From: Caballeronia arationis
GTDB taxonomy: Bacteria > Pseudomonadota > Gammaproteobacteria > Burkholderiales > Burkholderiaceae
Assembly (NCBI RefSeq): GCF_001544975.2
Contig: NZ_FCOG02000003.1
Coordinates: forward strand, 62,001 to 126,000
Direction of reading: 5' to 3'
Length of the DNA stretch: 64,000 nucleotides
The number at the start of each line of letters is the position of its first letter. The stretch's first letter is position 1. Made by a program: the position numbers and the translations under genes. Under the pieces are notes generated by a model. It was not told where the DNA came from. It saw nothing but the letters and a program-made list of their open reading frames with translations, and did no database searches. Positions 53,649 through 62,376 of the stretch are shown piece after piece.

Positions 53649-54764
53649 TCAGGAGCGGATGCGTTCGCCCGAAGCCTGATCGAAGAAATAGACGCGCTCG
53701 CGGTTCACGCGCACGCCCGCCTCGCTGCCGATCTCGCCTGCAAACGTGTTCGAGACCTTCACGACCACCTGCTGCGCGCCGACGTTCATCGTGACAAGAG
53801 AATGGTCGCCGATCAGTTCGACCGAATAGATGCGTCCTTTCAGTTCCCCATCGGACACCGCCACGAGCGTGCATTCCTCCGGGCGCACGCCGAGCGTCAC
53901 TTCGCCCTGTTGCGTCACGTTCGCTCCGAGCGCGAGGCCCTGCGCTTCGAAGCGGTGATTCGCGAGCGTGCCGCGCAGGAAGTTCATCGGCGGCGAACCG
54001 ATGAAACCCGCAACGAACAGGTTGGCCGGATCCGAATAGATGCGCGCGGGCGTATCGAGTTGCTGGAGCACGCCCTTGTCGATCAGCGCGACGCGATGTG
54101 CGAGCGTCATCGCCTCGATCTGGTCGTGCGTGACGTAGATCGTCGTGATGTCGAGCTCGTGCTGCATGTGCTTCAGTTCCGCGCGCATGTGCCCGCGCAG
54201 CTTCGCGTCGAGATTCGAGAGCGGCTCGTCCATCAGGAACGCGGCGGGCCTTCTGATGATCGCGCGGGCGAGTGCAACGCGCTGCCGCTGCCCGCCGGAA
54301 AGTTGGCGCGGATAGCGCGCAAGCAATGGTTCGAGCTGCACGCTCGCGGCCACCTCGCGCACGGCAGCTTCGATCTCGGCCTTCGGGCGCTTTCTGACGA
54401 GCAGCGGATACGCGATGTTCTCGAACACTGTCTTGTGCGGATAGAGCGCATATGACTGGAACACCATCGCCACATCGCGGTCGCGCGGCAGATGCTGCGT
54501 CACGTCCTTGTCGCCGACATGCACGGTGCCCTCGGTCGCCGACTCCAGCCCCGCGATGATCCGCAACGCCGTGGTCTTGCCGCAGCCCGATTCGCCGAGC
54601 AGCACGAGGAACTCGCCCGCGTGCACGTCGAGCGTGAGATCGCGTAGCACGCGCGTGTCGCCGAACGTCTTGCCGACGTTGCGCAGCGAGACGCTCTTCG
54701 AATGCTGGCCCGCCGCGATCTGGCCGAGCCGCGCATCTTGCGCGGGCATCTGCATGTCCGTCAT
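53649..54764 (-). CDS. CUT1 sugar ABC importer, ATPase (UgpC/MalK family)
   Basis: A 371-aa ATPase. Walker [11 protein letters not shown]-loop [10 protein letters not shown], signature [14 protein letters not shown], Walker [12 protein letters not shown], His-switch YVTHDQIEA. The C-terminal MalK-like regulatory domain contains [10 protein letters not shown] and IGSPPMNFL. The start overlaps the permease stop by 4 bp. Energises the sugar importer of this cluster; often one MalK-type ATPase serves several importers. Confidence 0.92.
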   Translation of the reverse strand: MTDMQMPAQDARLGQIAAGQHSKSVSLRNVGKTFGDTRVLRDLTLDVHAGEFLVLLGESGCGKTTALRIIAGLESATEGTVHVGDKDVTQHLPRDRDVAMVFQSYALYPHKTVFENIAYPLLVRKRPKAEIEAAVREVAASVQLEPLLARYPRQLSGGQRQRVALARAIIRRPAAFLMDEPLSNLDAKLRGHMRAELKHMQHELDITTIYVTHDQIEAMTLAHRVALIDKGVLQQLDTPARIYSDPANLFVAGFIGSPPMNFLRGTLANHRFEAQGLALGANVTQQGEVTLGVRPEECTLVAVSDGELKGRIYSVELIGDHSLVTMNVGAQQVVVKVSNTFAGEIGSEAGVRVNRERVYFFDQASGERIRS

Positions 54765-55798
54765 CCCTTGACCGCTCCCACGAGAATGCCCTTGACGATG
54801 AAGCGCTGCAACGTGAGGGTGAGCAGCATCACCGGCAGGATCATGATCAGAATCAGTACCGACATGTTCCACCATTGCGGACCGCGCGTCGCGTTCTGCG
54901 CGGCGACCAGGAGCGGCATCGTCTGCGCGTTGGCCGTCGTGAGAAAGAGCGCAAACAGGTACTCGTTCCACGAGAGGATCAGGACCAGGAGGCTCGTCGC
55001 GACGAGACCGGGTGCGACGAGCGGCAGCACGATGCCGAACAGAATGGAGAAGCGCGTCGCGCCGTCGATCTGCGCGCTTTCTTCGATTTCCTTCGGCACG
55101 CCGTCGAAGAAATCGAACATCAGCCACACGACGATCGGCACGTTCGCGGTCGCGTAGGTGATGATGAGCGCGAGATGCGTGTCGAGCAGGCCGACGCTCT
55201 TGAAGGTGAGATAGATCGGGATCACCGTGACCACCGGCGGCAGGATACGCTGCGAGACGATCCAGAAGAGGATATCATCGTTGCCTAGATGCCTGCGCGC
55301 GCGACGAATCAGCGGACGCAGCAGCAGGAAAAAGAGCGCGACGGCGGCGGCGGCCGCGATGCGCAGATCCACGCCGCCCCAGCCGACCGCCGCGACCAGC
55401 GCGGCGATCAAAAGCGCGCCGAGGCCGACCGCCGCGACAGGTGGCCGGTACTCGATGCGTGCGAGCGCATACGCTGCCATCGACCCGAAGAAGACCGCCG
55501 CCGCCGTGCCGCAACTCGCGACGATCAGCGAGTTCAGATACGGCCGGAAGGTGTCCGGCCCGAGGTCGACGAAGATGTAGTGCCATGCGTCGAGGCTCGG
55601 CTTGAAGTCTATGAAGGGCAGATACGCGGGGCCGCTCGACACGTCGACGGGCAGCTTGAACGAAGTGATCGCCATCCAGTAGAGCGGAAACAGCACGACG
55701 AGCGACCACAGCGCCAGCAGCGCATACGCGACGAGGCGCGCACCCGGTGGCATCTCGTCGATGCGGGCGCGCACGAAAAGGCGCTTGAAAGCGTTCAT
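54761..55798 (-). CDS. CUT1 sugar ABC importer, MalG-like permease with extra hydrophobic insert
   Basis: A 345-aa protein, about 65 residues longer than usual MalG-type permeases. The core is standard (TSFKLPVDV, NSLIVASCGTAAAVFFGSMAAYALARI, EESAQIDGATRFSILFGIVLPLVAPG as the EAA loop). Between YALARI and LFWIVSQRILPP lies an insert VGLGALLIAALVAAVGWGGVDLRIAAAAAVALFFLLLRPLIRRARR with two extra hydrophobic segments. ATG 55798 overlaps the upstream permease stop by 4 bp. Confidence 0.88.
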   Translation of the reverse strand: MNAFKRLFVRARIDEMPPGARLVAYALLALWSLVVLFPLYWMAITSFKLPVDVSSGPAYLPFIDFKPSLDAWHYIFVDLGPDTFRPYLNSLIVASCGTAAAVFFGSMAAYALARIEYRPPVAAVGLGALLIAALVAAVGWGGVDLRIAAAAAVALFFLLLRPLIRRARRHLGNDDILFWIVSQRILPPVVTVIPIYLTFKSVGLLDTHLALIITYATANVPIVVWLMFDFFDGVPKEIEESAQIDGATRFSILFGIVLPLVAPGLVATSLLVLILSWNEYLFALFLTTANAQTMPLLVAAQNATRGPQWWNMSVLILIMILPVMLLTLTLQRFIVKGILVGAVKG

Positions 55799-56949
55799 GA
55801 GCGCTGCCCTCTCGCGCGTCGCACGACGAGTTGAAAGAACGATACGCAGGCGATCGTCGAGATGAAGAACAACATGTAGGCCACCGCCGACGCGCCGCCG
55901 AGATTGAGCGTGCGCCATTCGATGAACGCGTGAAGCGTCATCGATTCGGTGGCAATACCGGGACCGCCGTTAGTGAGCACGTTCGGCAGGTCGACGATCT
56001 TGAAGGCTTCGATCAGGCGTATCAGCACCGCGCTCGCCGCAACCGGCGCGATCGACGGCCAGGTGACGTCGCGAAAGATGCGCCAGCCCGATGCGCCGTC
56101 GAGTTGTGCCGCCTCGATCTGGTCGCGCGAGGTGCCTTCGAGTGCCGCGAGCAGCACGAGGAACATGAACGGCACCCATTGCCACGTATCGCCGATCACG
56201 ACCACGGTTCTCGCGAGCCACGGGTCCGCCGCCCACGCAATCTGGCCGAGGCCGAGTAGCGACCACAGCGGCGCGAGCGGCCCGACCGAGGTATCGGCCA
56301 TCATGCGGAACATGTACGCGATGCCCACGGGCGTCACCATCAGCGGCAGAAAGAACAGCAGTCGAAAAAAGCGCCCTCCCTTGAGCGGCAGCGTGCACAG
56401 ATAAGCGAGGCCGAACCCGATCAGAAACTGCAGCGCCACCCCAAACAGCACGTAGAAGAGCGTGACCATCAGGCTGCCGAGTGCGCCGCCCTTGCCTGTC
56501 GTATTGATCGCGAGCCACACGATCGCCACGAAGGTCACGGCGAGTATCGACCGTCCGGCGAAGCCCATGACCGAGCGGCGCGTGCCTTGCAGATAGCGCA
56601 CGAGCCACCAGGCGGTCACGAGAAAAGCCGCGAGCATGACGGCAACACTCACGACACCGGGCGGCCGGAACACGCCGACGAAGTGGAACTGCTGCGTGCC
56701 GCTGAAGAGGCGCACGTAGTTGCGCAGCCCGACGAAAGAAAGCTCGTAGCCACCTTCGCCGAGCCCGAAGCGCATCAGCGAAAGATACGCCGACGTCACG
56801 AGCGGAAAAATCGAGAAGCCGAGGATGACGAGCACCGTCGGCAACACAAACACATACGGCGCCTGCCGGTCGAGCCAGTTCGAGACCGACGAGCGCCGCC
56901 ACGCGTGACGCGGCGTTTCAGCCGATGAAGCATGCGACGAAGATTGCAT
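55795..56949 (-). CDS. CUT1 sugar ABC importer, MalF-like permease with extra hydrophobic insert
   Basis: A 384-aa permease with the usual MalF core (APYVFVLPTVLVILGFSIFPL, LPLMVTPVGIAYMFRMM, EAAQLDGASGWRIFRDVTWPSIAP). After NYVRLFSGTQQFHF comes an insert of about 70 residues with two hydrophobic helices (VVSVAVMLAAFLVTAWWLV and SILAVTFVAIVWLAIN) before the normal helix VTLFYVLFGVALQFLIG. Both permeases of this importer are thus enlarged. ATG 56949 preferred to an in-frame 57003. Confidence 0.87.
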   Translation of the reverse strand: MQSSSHASSAETPRHAWRRSSVSNWLDRQAPYVFVLPTVLVILGFSIFPLVTSAYLSLMRFGLGEGGYELSFVGLRNYVRLFSGTQQFHFVGVFRPPGVVSVAVMLAAFLVTAWWLVRYLQGTRRSVMGFAGRSILAVTFVAIVWLAINTTGKGGALGSLMVTLFYVLFGVALQFLIGFGLAYLCTLPLKGGRFFRLLFFLPLMVTPVGIAYMFRMMADTSVGPLAPLWSLLGLGQIAWAADPWLARTVVVIGDTWQWVPFMFLVLLAALEGTSRDQIEAAQLDGASGWRIFRDVTWPSIAPVAASAVLIRLIEAFKIVDLPNVLTNGGPGIATESMTLHAFIEWRTLNLGGASAVAYMLFFISTIACVSFFQLVVRRARGQRS

Positions 56950-56971
56950 CGAAGCGGGTCTCCCGTAGTCG

Positions 56972-58450
56972 CTACTTCGCCCCGATCGACGCCTTGTAGG
57001 CACGCAACTGGTCGTCCTTGCCGAGATCGTCGGTGATTTCGTTCCAGCCGCTTTCGATTGCCTTCATCGTGGCATCCGCGTCGAGCTCGCCCGCGAGAAA
57101 GCGCGCGACCGCCGTGTCGAGCACGACCTGTTCATAGCGCTGGTTCTGCGGAATGCGCAGGTCGATCACCATGTTCGGGCTTTCGAGGCTCGCCTTGATC
57201 GCGCCGAGATACGAGCCGGCTGCCGTCTCGCTCATGCCCGCCTTCTTCCACATCGACAGGTCGGTGAACTGCGACCGCCGATACGGATTGAAGCCGCTCG
57301 CGCCGATCGTCACGTCCACATTCGACTGGGCCGGCTGACTCATGAACGAGAGAAACGCGTAGGCGGCTTCCTTGACCTTCGGCTTCGCCTTCGCGTTGAT
57401 GCCGCCCGACCACCCGCCGAACGCCGCGAACGGCGCGTGATTCACGCCATCGACTGCATACGGGCAAGTGGCCTTGTCGCATGGAACGAGCTTGCCGGTG
57501 TCGCGGCTCAGCACCTTCGTCGAGCCGGGCAGGATTACGGCGCCGACCTTGTCGATCACCTTCGACTGCTTCGGATCGATCGCGAGCACGCCGACGTCGC
57601 CCCAGTCGAGCGTCAGCGCGCAGTGCCCCGAGATGAATGCGCTGCGCGTATCGCCGACGTCGAGGTTGATCTCGTTCTGCGGACCGTAGGTCGTCGATTC
57701 CTTCAGCACGTTGAGCGCGGCTTTGAAGGCGTCGTTGTTGACGAGCGGCTTGAAGCTGCGCGGATCGAAGAATGCGCCCTGCGCCGTGCCCTTCGACTGG
57801 AGATAGCCGCCCGCGATCGAGATGATCGCCCAGTAGGCCTGCGCGTTGCGCTTCTTCGAAATGCACGAGCCCGCGACCGGCTTGCCGTCGCCGCCGAAGG
57901 TCTTGCCGTTTGCGGCCTTCGCGATGTCGAGATAGTCGTCCCAGGTCTTCGGCGGCTGCTTGCCGAGCTGCTGGAGGATATCGGTGCGGTAGTAGACCAT
58001 CTGGAAGTCGCCGTCGAGCGCGACCAGATACGTCTTGCCATTGAACTTCTGCGAGAAGTCGCTGAAGAACGGCATCACGTCGTTCTCTTTCAATGCCGCG
58101 TCTTTCGCGATGCGCCCCGAGAGGTCTTCGAGAAAGCCGCCCTTCGTATAGTCGACCATCCACTGCGGCGCGAACACGGCCGCATCGACCGAGTTCGAGC
58201 CCGAAGCCCAGTCGGTCAGGAGTTTCTGATAGAGATCGGAGAACGGGACCGTCTGGATGTTGACCTTCGCGCCCGTCAGCTTTTCGAATTCGGGCGCGCG
58301 GCGTTGCAACGGTTCCGCGATCTGCGGCCCGGCGAAGGTCATCACGTTGACCGTCACGCCCTTGAAATCTTCCGCGGCCCGCGCGCCGGTCGCGACCATG
58401 CCCGCGGCCGCCAGCAATGCGGCCGCGCTTGCCAGTTTTAGTAGCTTCAT
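56972..58450 (-). CDS. CUT1 sugar ABC importer, periplasmic binding protein
   Basis: A 492-aa solute-binding protein (family 1) with a signal peptide ending GARAAE. Blocks: LQRRAPEFEKLTGAKVNIQTVPFSDLYQKLLTD, FAPQWMVDYTKGGFLEDLS, YYRTDILQQLGKQPPKTWDDYLD, AYAFLSFMSQPAQSNVDV. Somewhat longer than average, with a Cys pair (PCDKATCPYAVDG) that may form a disulfide. Site GGAGA. First gene of the leftward importer operon. Confidence 0.9.
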   Translation of the reverse strand: MKLLKLASAAALLAAAGMVATGARAAEDFKGVTVNVMTFAGPQIAEPLQRRAPEFEKLTGAKVNIQTVPFSDLYQKLLTDWASGSNSVDAAVFAPQWMVDYTKGGFLEDLSGRIAKDAALKENDVMPFFSDFSQKFNGKTYLVALDGDFQMVYYRTDILQQLGKQPPKTWDDYLDIAKAANGKTFGGDGKPVAGSCISKKRNAQAYWAIISIAGGYLQSKGTAQGAFFDPRSFKPLVNNDAFKAALNVLKESTTYGPQNEINLDVGDTRSAFISGHCALTLDWGDVGVLAIDPKQSKVIDKVGAVILPGSTKVLSRDTGKLVPCDKATCPYAVDGVNHAPFAAFGGWSGGINAKAKPKVKEAAYAFLSFMSQPAQSNVDVTIGASGFNPYRRSQFTDLSMWKKAGMSETAAGSYLGAIKASLESPNMVIDLRIPQNQRYEQVVLDTAVARFLAGELDADATMKAIESGWNEITDDLGKDDQLRAYKASIGAK

Positions 58451-58501
58451 TTGTTGTCTCCTCACACCGAGTTGACTGCGTTAAGCCTTTTGTTTCGCGT
58501 C

Positions 58502-59239
58502 TTACTCCTTGAACAGGTCGGGTCTTTCGCCAGCAAAGCGCCGCAATTCAGCGACGACTTCATCGAGGTGATGATGCATCGCCTGCGCGGCGGCATCCGC
58601 ATCGCCTGCCCGGATTGCATCGACGATGCGCTCGTGTTCCAGAATCGTGTTTGCATGACGCTCAGGGCTCGCCATCAGGCGGCGCGCGCGGTCGAGCGCG
58701 CTGCGCGAGACCGCGACGATCTCCTTCACGCGCGGCAGTCCGATCGCGTCGAGCAGGATCTCGTGAAAGCCGAGATCGAGCGTGTGAAATTCCGGGCGCA
58801 TGCCCGCCGCGACCACCTCGCGCTGCTTCGCGAGGTTGGCCTCCAGTGTGTCGAGCGTGTTGTCGGTAGAACCGGGTTCGGCGCTTGCCAGCATGCGGAC
58901 GGTCTCCACTTCGAGCGCGCTGCGAATGAACAGGTGCTGGCGAATGTCGTGCATCACGATCGGCGTGACGCGCGTGCCGCGCTGCGGCAAGACCTCGACG
59001 AGCCCCGCCGCCGCGAGTTTCGCGAGCGCGGCAGACACCGGAAAGCGCGAGACGCCCATGCGTTCGCATATCGCGAGCTTGTCGATCATCATGCCGGGCT
59101 CCATCGCGAGGCTGACGATAGCGGCGCGCAACGCCTGCGCAACCGCGTCGGTGAGGCTGCCGCGGCCGGCGCCATGTAGCTTCGCGAGTGCGCTGTAGGG
59201 GTCGGCGGCGAGACTCGTGTCGTTGGTCGAATCGCTCAC
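58502..59239 (-). CDS. GntR/FadR-type regulator (FCD domain)
   Basis: A 245-aa regulator. The winged helix (SLTDAVAQALRAAIVSLAMEPGMMIDKLAICERMGVSRFPVSAAL) precedes a helical FCD domain with metal-ligand Asp/His positions (HDIRQHLFIRSALE, LGFHEILLDAIG, HANTILEHERIVDAIRAGDADAAAQAMHHHL). GTG start at 59239. It sits upstream of the importer on the same strand (51 bp) and is divergent from L-fuconate dehydratase, so it probably represses both in response to a sugar acid. Confidence 0.9.
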   Translation of the reverse strand: MSDSTNDTSLAADPYSALAKLHGAGRGSLTDAVAQALRAAIVSLAMEPGMMIDKLAICERMGVSRFPVSAALAKLAAAGLVEVLPQRGTRVTPIVMHDIRQHLFIRSALEVETVRMLASAEPGSTDNTLDTLEANLAKQREVVAAGMRPEFHTLDLGFHEILLDAIGLPRVKEIVAVSRSALDRARRLMASPERHANTILEHERIVDAIRAGDADAAAQAMHHHLDEVVAELRRFAGERPDLFKE

Positions 59240-59390
59240 ACCGCCCCTGATTTCGAACTAACATGCTAGCAGGCTAGGAGGCGGAATGGAGCTTGTCAAC
59301 GTCCTCTTAGGCGAAGAGATCCGAAGTGCGATCCGCCTGAACAAATCGTCGCGGCTTTTAAGCCGTCATGTTCTTTTCAAGGAGCCGACA
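59240..59390. promoter_or_regulatory. Divergent control region, GntR regulator / L-fuconate dehydratase
   Basis: 151 bp holding a palindrome TGCTAGCA (59264-59271) 25 bp upstream of the GntR start, an obvious operator candidate. CGGCTT TT AAGCCG (59352-59365) precedes the ribosome site AAGGAG of the dehydratase and could form a small leader hairpin. Roles inferred. Confidence 0.45.
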
Positions 59391-60689
59391 ATGACCACCA
59401 TCACCAAGCTATCCGCGCGCGATATCCGGTTTCCGACCTCGCGTTCGCTCGACGGCTCCGATGCGATGAACGCCGCGCCCGATTATTCCGCCACCTACGC
59501 GATCCTCGAAACTGATTCGCCCGATGGCCTCACCGGCCACGGCCTCACGTTCACGATCGGGCGCGGCAACGAGGTCTGCGTGGCCGCGCTCAACGCGCTG
59601 GCGCCGCTCGTCGTCGGCAAGCGGCTGGAGGATATCGCCGCGGACATGGGCGGCTTCTGGCGCGCGATCACATCCGATAGCCAGTTGCGCTGGCTCGGCC
59701 CCGACAAGGGCGTGATCCACCTCGCGACCGCGGCAGTCGTCAACGCGGTTTGGGACCTGTGGGCGAAGGCCGAAGGCAAGCCGGTGTGGAAGCTTCTCGT
59801 TGACATGAGCCCGGAAGCGCTCGTGCGTTGTCTCGACTTCCGCTATGTCACCGATGTGCTCACGCCTCAAGAGGCGCTCGCGATCCTGCGCCGCCATGAG
59901 CCCACGCGGGACGAGCGCGAACGCGAGATGCTCGCCAAGGGTTATCCCGCATACACAACTTCGGCAGGCTGGCTCGGGTACGACGACGACAAGATCCGGC
60001 GCCTCGCTCGCGAAGGCGTCGCGCAAGGGTGGACGCACTTCAAGCAGAAGGTGGGCGGCAACCTGGAAGAGGACGTGCGGCGCGCGCGCATCCTTCGCGA
60101 GGAAATCGGAGCGGAGCGCAAGCTGATGATGGATGCGAACCAGGTCTGGGAAGTCGACGAAGCGATTGCCAACATGCGGCGCCTCGCCGAGTTCGACCCG
60201 TGGTGGATCGAAGAACCGACGAGCCCCGACGATATCCTCGGCCACGCAGAGATCCGGCGGCGGCTCGCGCCGATCGGGGTCGCAACGGGCGAGCACTGCC
60301 ACAACCGCGTGATGTTCAAGCAGTTGCTTCAGGCGCAGGCCATCGACTTCTGTCAGGTCGACAGTTGCCGGCTCGGCGGCCTGAACGAAGTGCTGCTCGT
60401 GCTGCTGATGGCCGCCAAGTTCGGCGTGCCGGTCTGTCCGCACGCGGGGGGCGTCGGATTATGCGAGTACGTGCAGCATATTTCGCTGTTCGATTACGTC
60501 TGCGTCTCCGCGTCGCTCGATAATCACGTGCTCGAATATGTCGATCATCTGCATGAGCATTTCATCGATCCTGTCGTGATCGCGAACGGGCGCTATATGC
60601 CGCCGCAATCGCCCGGGTACAGCATCGAAATGCATGCGAAGTCGCTCGAGCGCTACGCGTTTCCAGACGGCGCGGCGTGGCAGGAGTGA
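59391..60689 (+). CDS. L-fuconate dehydratase (enolase superfamily)
   Basis: A 432-aa enzyme very close in plan to FucD and human ENOSF1. ARDIRFPTSRSLDGSDAMNAAPDYSATYAIL at the N-terminus; GLTFTIGRGNEV; WDLWAKAEGKPVWKLL; metal ligands in MMDANQVW, WWIEEPTSPDD and ATGEHCHN; His in CPHAGGVGL. Converts L-fuconate to 2-keto-3-deoxy-L-fuconate. ATG 59391 with AAGGAG. Fucose dehydrogenase, lactonase and the later steps are not in the window. It is divergent from the GntR regulator and importer. Confidence 0.9.
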   Translation: MTTITKLSARDIRFPTSRSLDGSDAMNAAPDYSATYAILETDSPDGLTGHGLTFTIGRGNEVCVAALNALAPLVVGKRLEDIAADMGGFWRAITSDSQLRWLGPDKGVIHLATAAVVNAVWDLWAKAEGKPVWKLLVDMSPEALVRCLDFRYVTDVLTPQEALAILRRHEPTRDEREREMLAKGYPAYTTSAGWLGYDDDKIRRLAREGVAQGWTHFKQKVGGNLEEDVRRARILREEIGAERKLMMDANQVWEVDEAIANMRRLAEFDPWWIEEPTSPDDILGHAEIRRRLAPIGVATGEHCHNRVMFKQLLQAQAIDFCQVDSCRLGGLNEVLLVLLMAAKFGVPVCPHAGGVGLCEYVQHISLFDYVCVSASLDNHVLEYVDHLHEHFIDPVVIANGRYMPPQSPGYSIEMHAKSLERYAFPDGAAWQE

Positions 60690-60696
60690 AGGCGCC

Positions 60697-62223
60697 TCAG
60701 GCGATCGAGCGCTCCGGAGCGCTGTGCGGAGCGCGGGCGCCTTCGCTCGTTTCGGACCAGGCGTGCCAGGTCGTCGCGCGGACGCCCCGGCCGCAGCGCT
60801 TGGCCTCGTACATCGCCTGGTCCGCCTTGCGCACGAGATCGCTGGCGGTGTCGCCGATGGCGAGCACCGCGAGCCCGAGGCTCGCGCGGATCACATACGG
60901 CTTGCCATGCACGCTGACGTCCGCCGCAAGCGCGGCAGCGATGGATTGCGCGCTCCTTATGCCGGCTTCGAGCGCATCGCGTGCCTCGATCACGACGAGA
61001 AATTCGTCGCCGCCGAGCCGTCCGATCGCGCCGTGTTCGCCCACCGCCGCGCGCAGCCGGTCGGCCACGACCGTGAGCACCTGATCCCCGCACTGATGCC
61101 CGTAGCTGTCGTTGAGTTCCTTGAAGTTGTCGAGGTCGACGAAGATCGCCGCGACGTTGCCGCATGCGTCGGGCGCCGCGGCCGCGTCGTGCAGCACGTC
61201 CTTGATGCGGCCGCGGTTGTAGAGTCCCGTCAGCCGGTCGGTTTGCGCGAGGCGCCGCAGTTCGTCCTTGCCCCGGTGCAGTTTCGACACGAGCGCCATG
61301 ATCCATGCCGCAAAGCCGATCAGCATCGCGGAGATGACGGCGGCCATCGTCACATAGACGCGGCGCATGTGGTAATAGTCGTCGAGCGCTTCATCGAGCG
61401 AGAGGCCCGCGACCACCGCGAGGCCGTATCGATCCACGGTGCTGCTCGCGACAACCCGTTCGATGTGGTCGACCGGATCGACCATCGTCGCGACCGGCGC
61501 GTGCGAGATGTCGCGATAGCGGTCGAGGCTCGGCCCGCCTGTCGTGCTGGGCGCTTCGCCCGCGCGGCGCGAGAGCGTGAAGCCCTGCTTCGAGATCACC
61601 GCAATGAGGCCGTGACGTCCGAGGGCCGCGCTGTTATAGAAACCATCGGTGAGATACGCGGGGTTTTCCGAAATGACGACGACACCGCAGAAGCTGCCGT
61701 CCGGATTGTCGATGCGGCGTGTCGCCTGAATCGACCATTGCTTCGACACGCGGCCGATCACGGGACGGCTGATGAAGAGTCCCGTCTGAGGATTCGAGCG
61801 GTGCACGAGAAAGTGTTCGCGGTCGCTCAGGTCGACCACGCCCTTGAACGGCAGCGTCGAGCTGAGCACATGCCCGTTCGCGCCGACTACCGTCACTTGC
61901 AGCGCGGTGTCTGCGGTGATGAGCCCATAGGCCTGATAGCGCGCGAGATCGAACGTGAGGGGCGCGGTTTCGTAACCGTATTTGATGAGCAGCGCGATCA
62001 CGTCGACGTCGTGAATCGTCTTGAGCGTATGCGTCTGCAGCGAACGCGCAATCGTGCGGGCCGCGTCCTGCGTGTCGCGCAGCACGGCCGACTTCTCGAT
62101 CTGCAGCCGCACGAGGATGGTGATCCACAGCACGCACAGGACGAGAAGCGTCAGCGCCGGAATCTGCACGAGTGCGCGAAGCCGTGCTTTTTCCCTGTCG
62201 ATGCCCGGCCGGATCGGTCGCAT
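60697..62223 (-). CDS. Diguanylate cyclase with dCache-like sensor
   Basis: A 508-aa protein. Transmembrane helix 1 (LVQIPALTLLVLCVLWITILV) and a periplasmic double-Cache sensor (QVTVVGANGHVLSSTLPF, LFISRPVIGRVSKQWSIQATRRI, GVVVISENPAYL) come first. Helix 2 (VYVTMAAVISAMLIGFAAWIMALV) precedes a GGDEF domain with TDRLTGLYNR, DLDNFKELND and intact RLGGDEF. No RxxD inhibitory site is seen five residues before GGDEF, so product inhibition may be absent. Makes cyclic di-GMP in response to an external ligand. Confidence 0.92.
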   Translation of the reverse strand: MRPIRPGIDREKARLRALVQIPALTLLVLCVLWITILVRLQIEKSAVLRDTQDAARTIARSLQTHTLKTIHDVDVIALLIKYGYETAPLTFDLARYQAYGLITADTALQVTVVGANGHVLSSTLPFKGVVDLSDREHFLVHRSNPQTGLFISRPVIGRVSKQWSIQATRRIDNPDGSFCGVVVISENPAYLTDGFYNSAALGRHGLIAVISKQGFTLSRRAGEAPSTTGGPSLDRYRDISHAPVATMVDPVDHIERVVASSTVDRYGLAVVAGLSLDEALDDYYHMRRVYVTMAAVISAMLIGFAAWIMALVSKLHRGKDELRRLAQTDRLTGLYNRGRIKDVLHDAAAAPDACGNVAAIFVDLDNFKELNDSYGHQCGDQVLTVVADRLRAAVGEHGAIGRLGGDEFLVVIEARDALEAGIRSAQSIAAALAADVSVHGKPYVIRASLGLAVLAIGDTASDLVRKADQAMYEAKRCGRGVRATTWHAWSETSEGARAPHSAPERSIA

Positions 62224-62376
62224 GGTTGCCCTGAGTTCTTACCCTGGCGAGCATTGTGCACGCGGCACCGCGCCCGCGATCCGGCAAATAGCGCGCGCTT
62301 TGGCCGCCTCTTCGGCGAATTGCCGTGCGGCCTCCGAGAATCAGTGAACGCGCGAAACGCAAAGCGAGCATGGACG

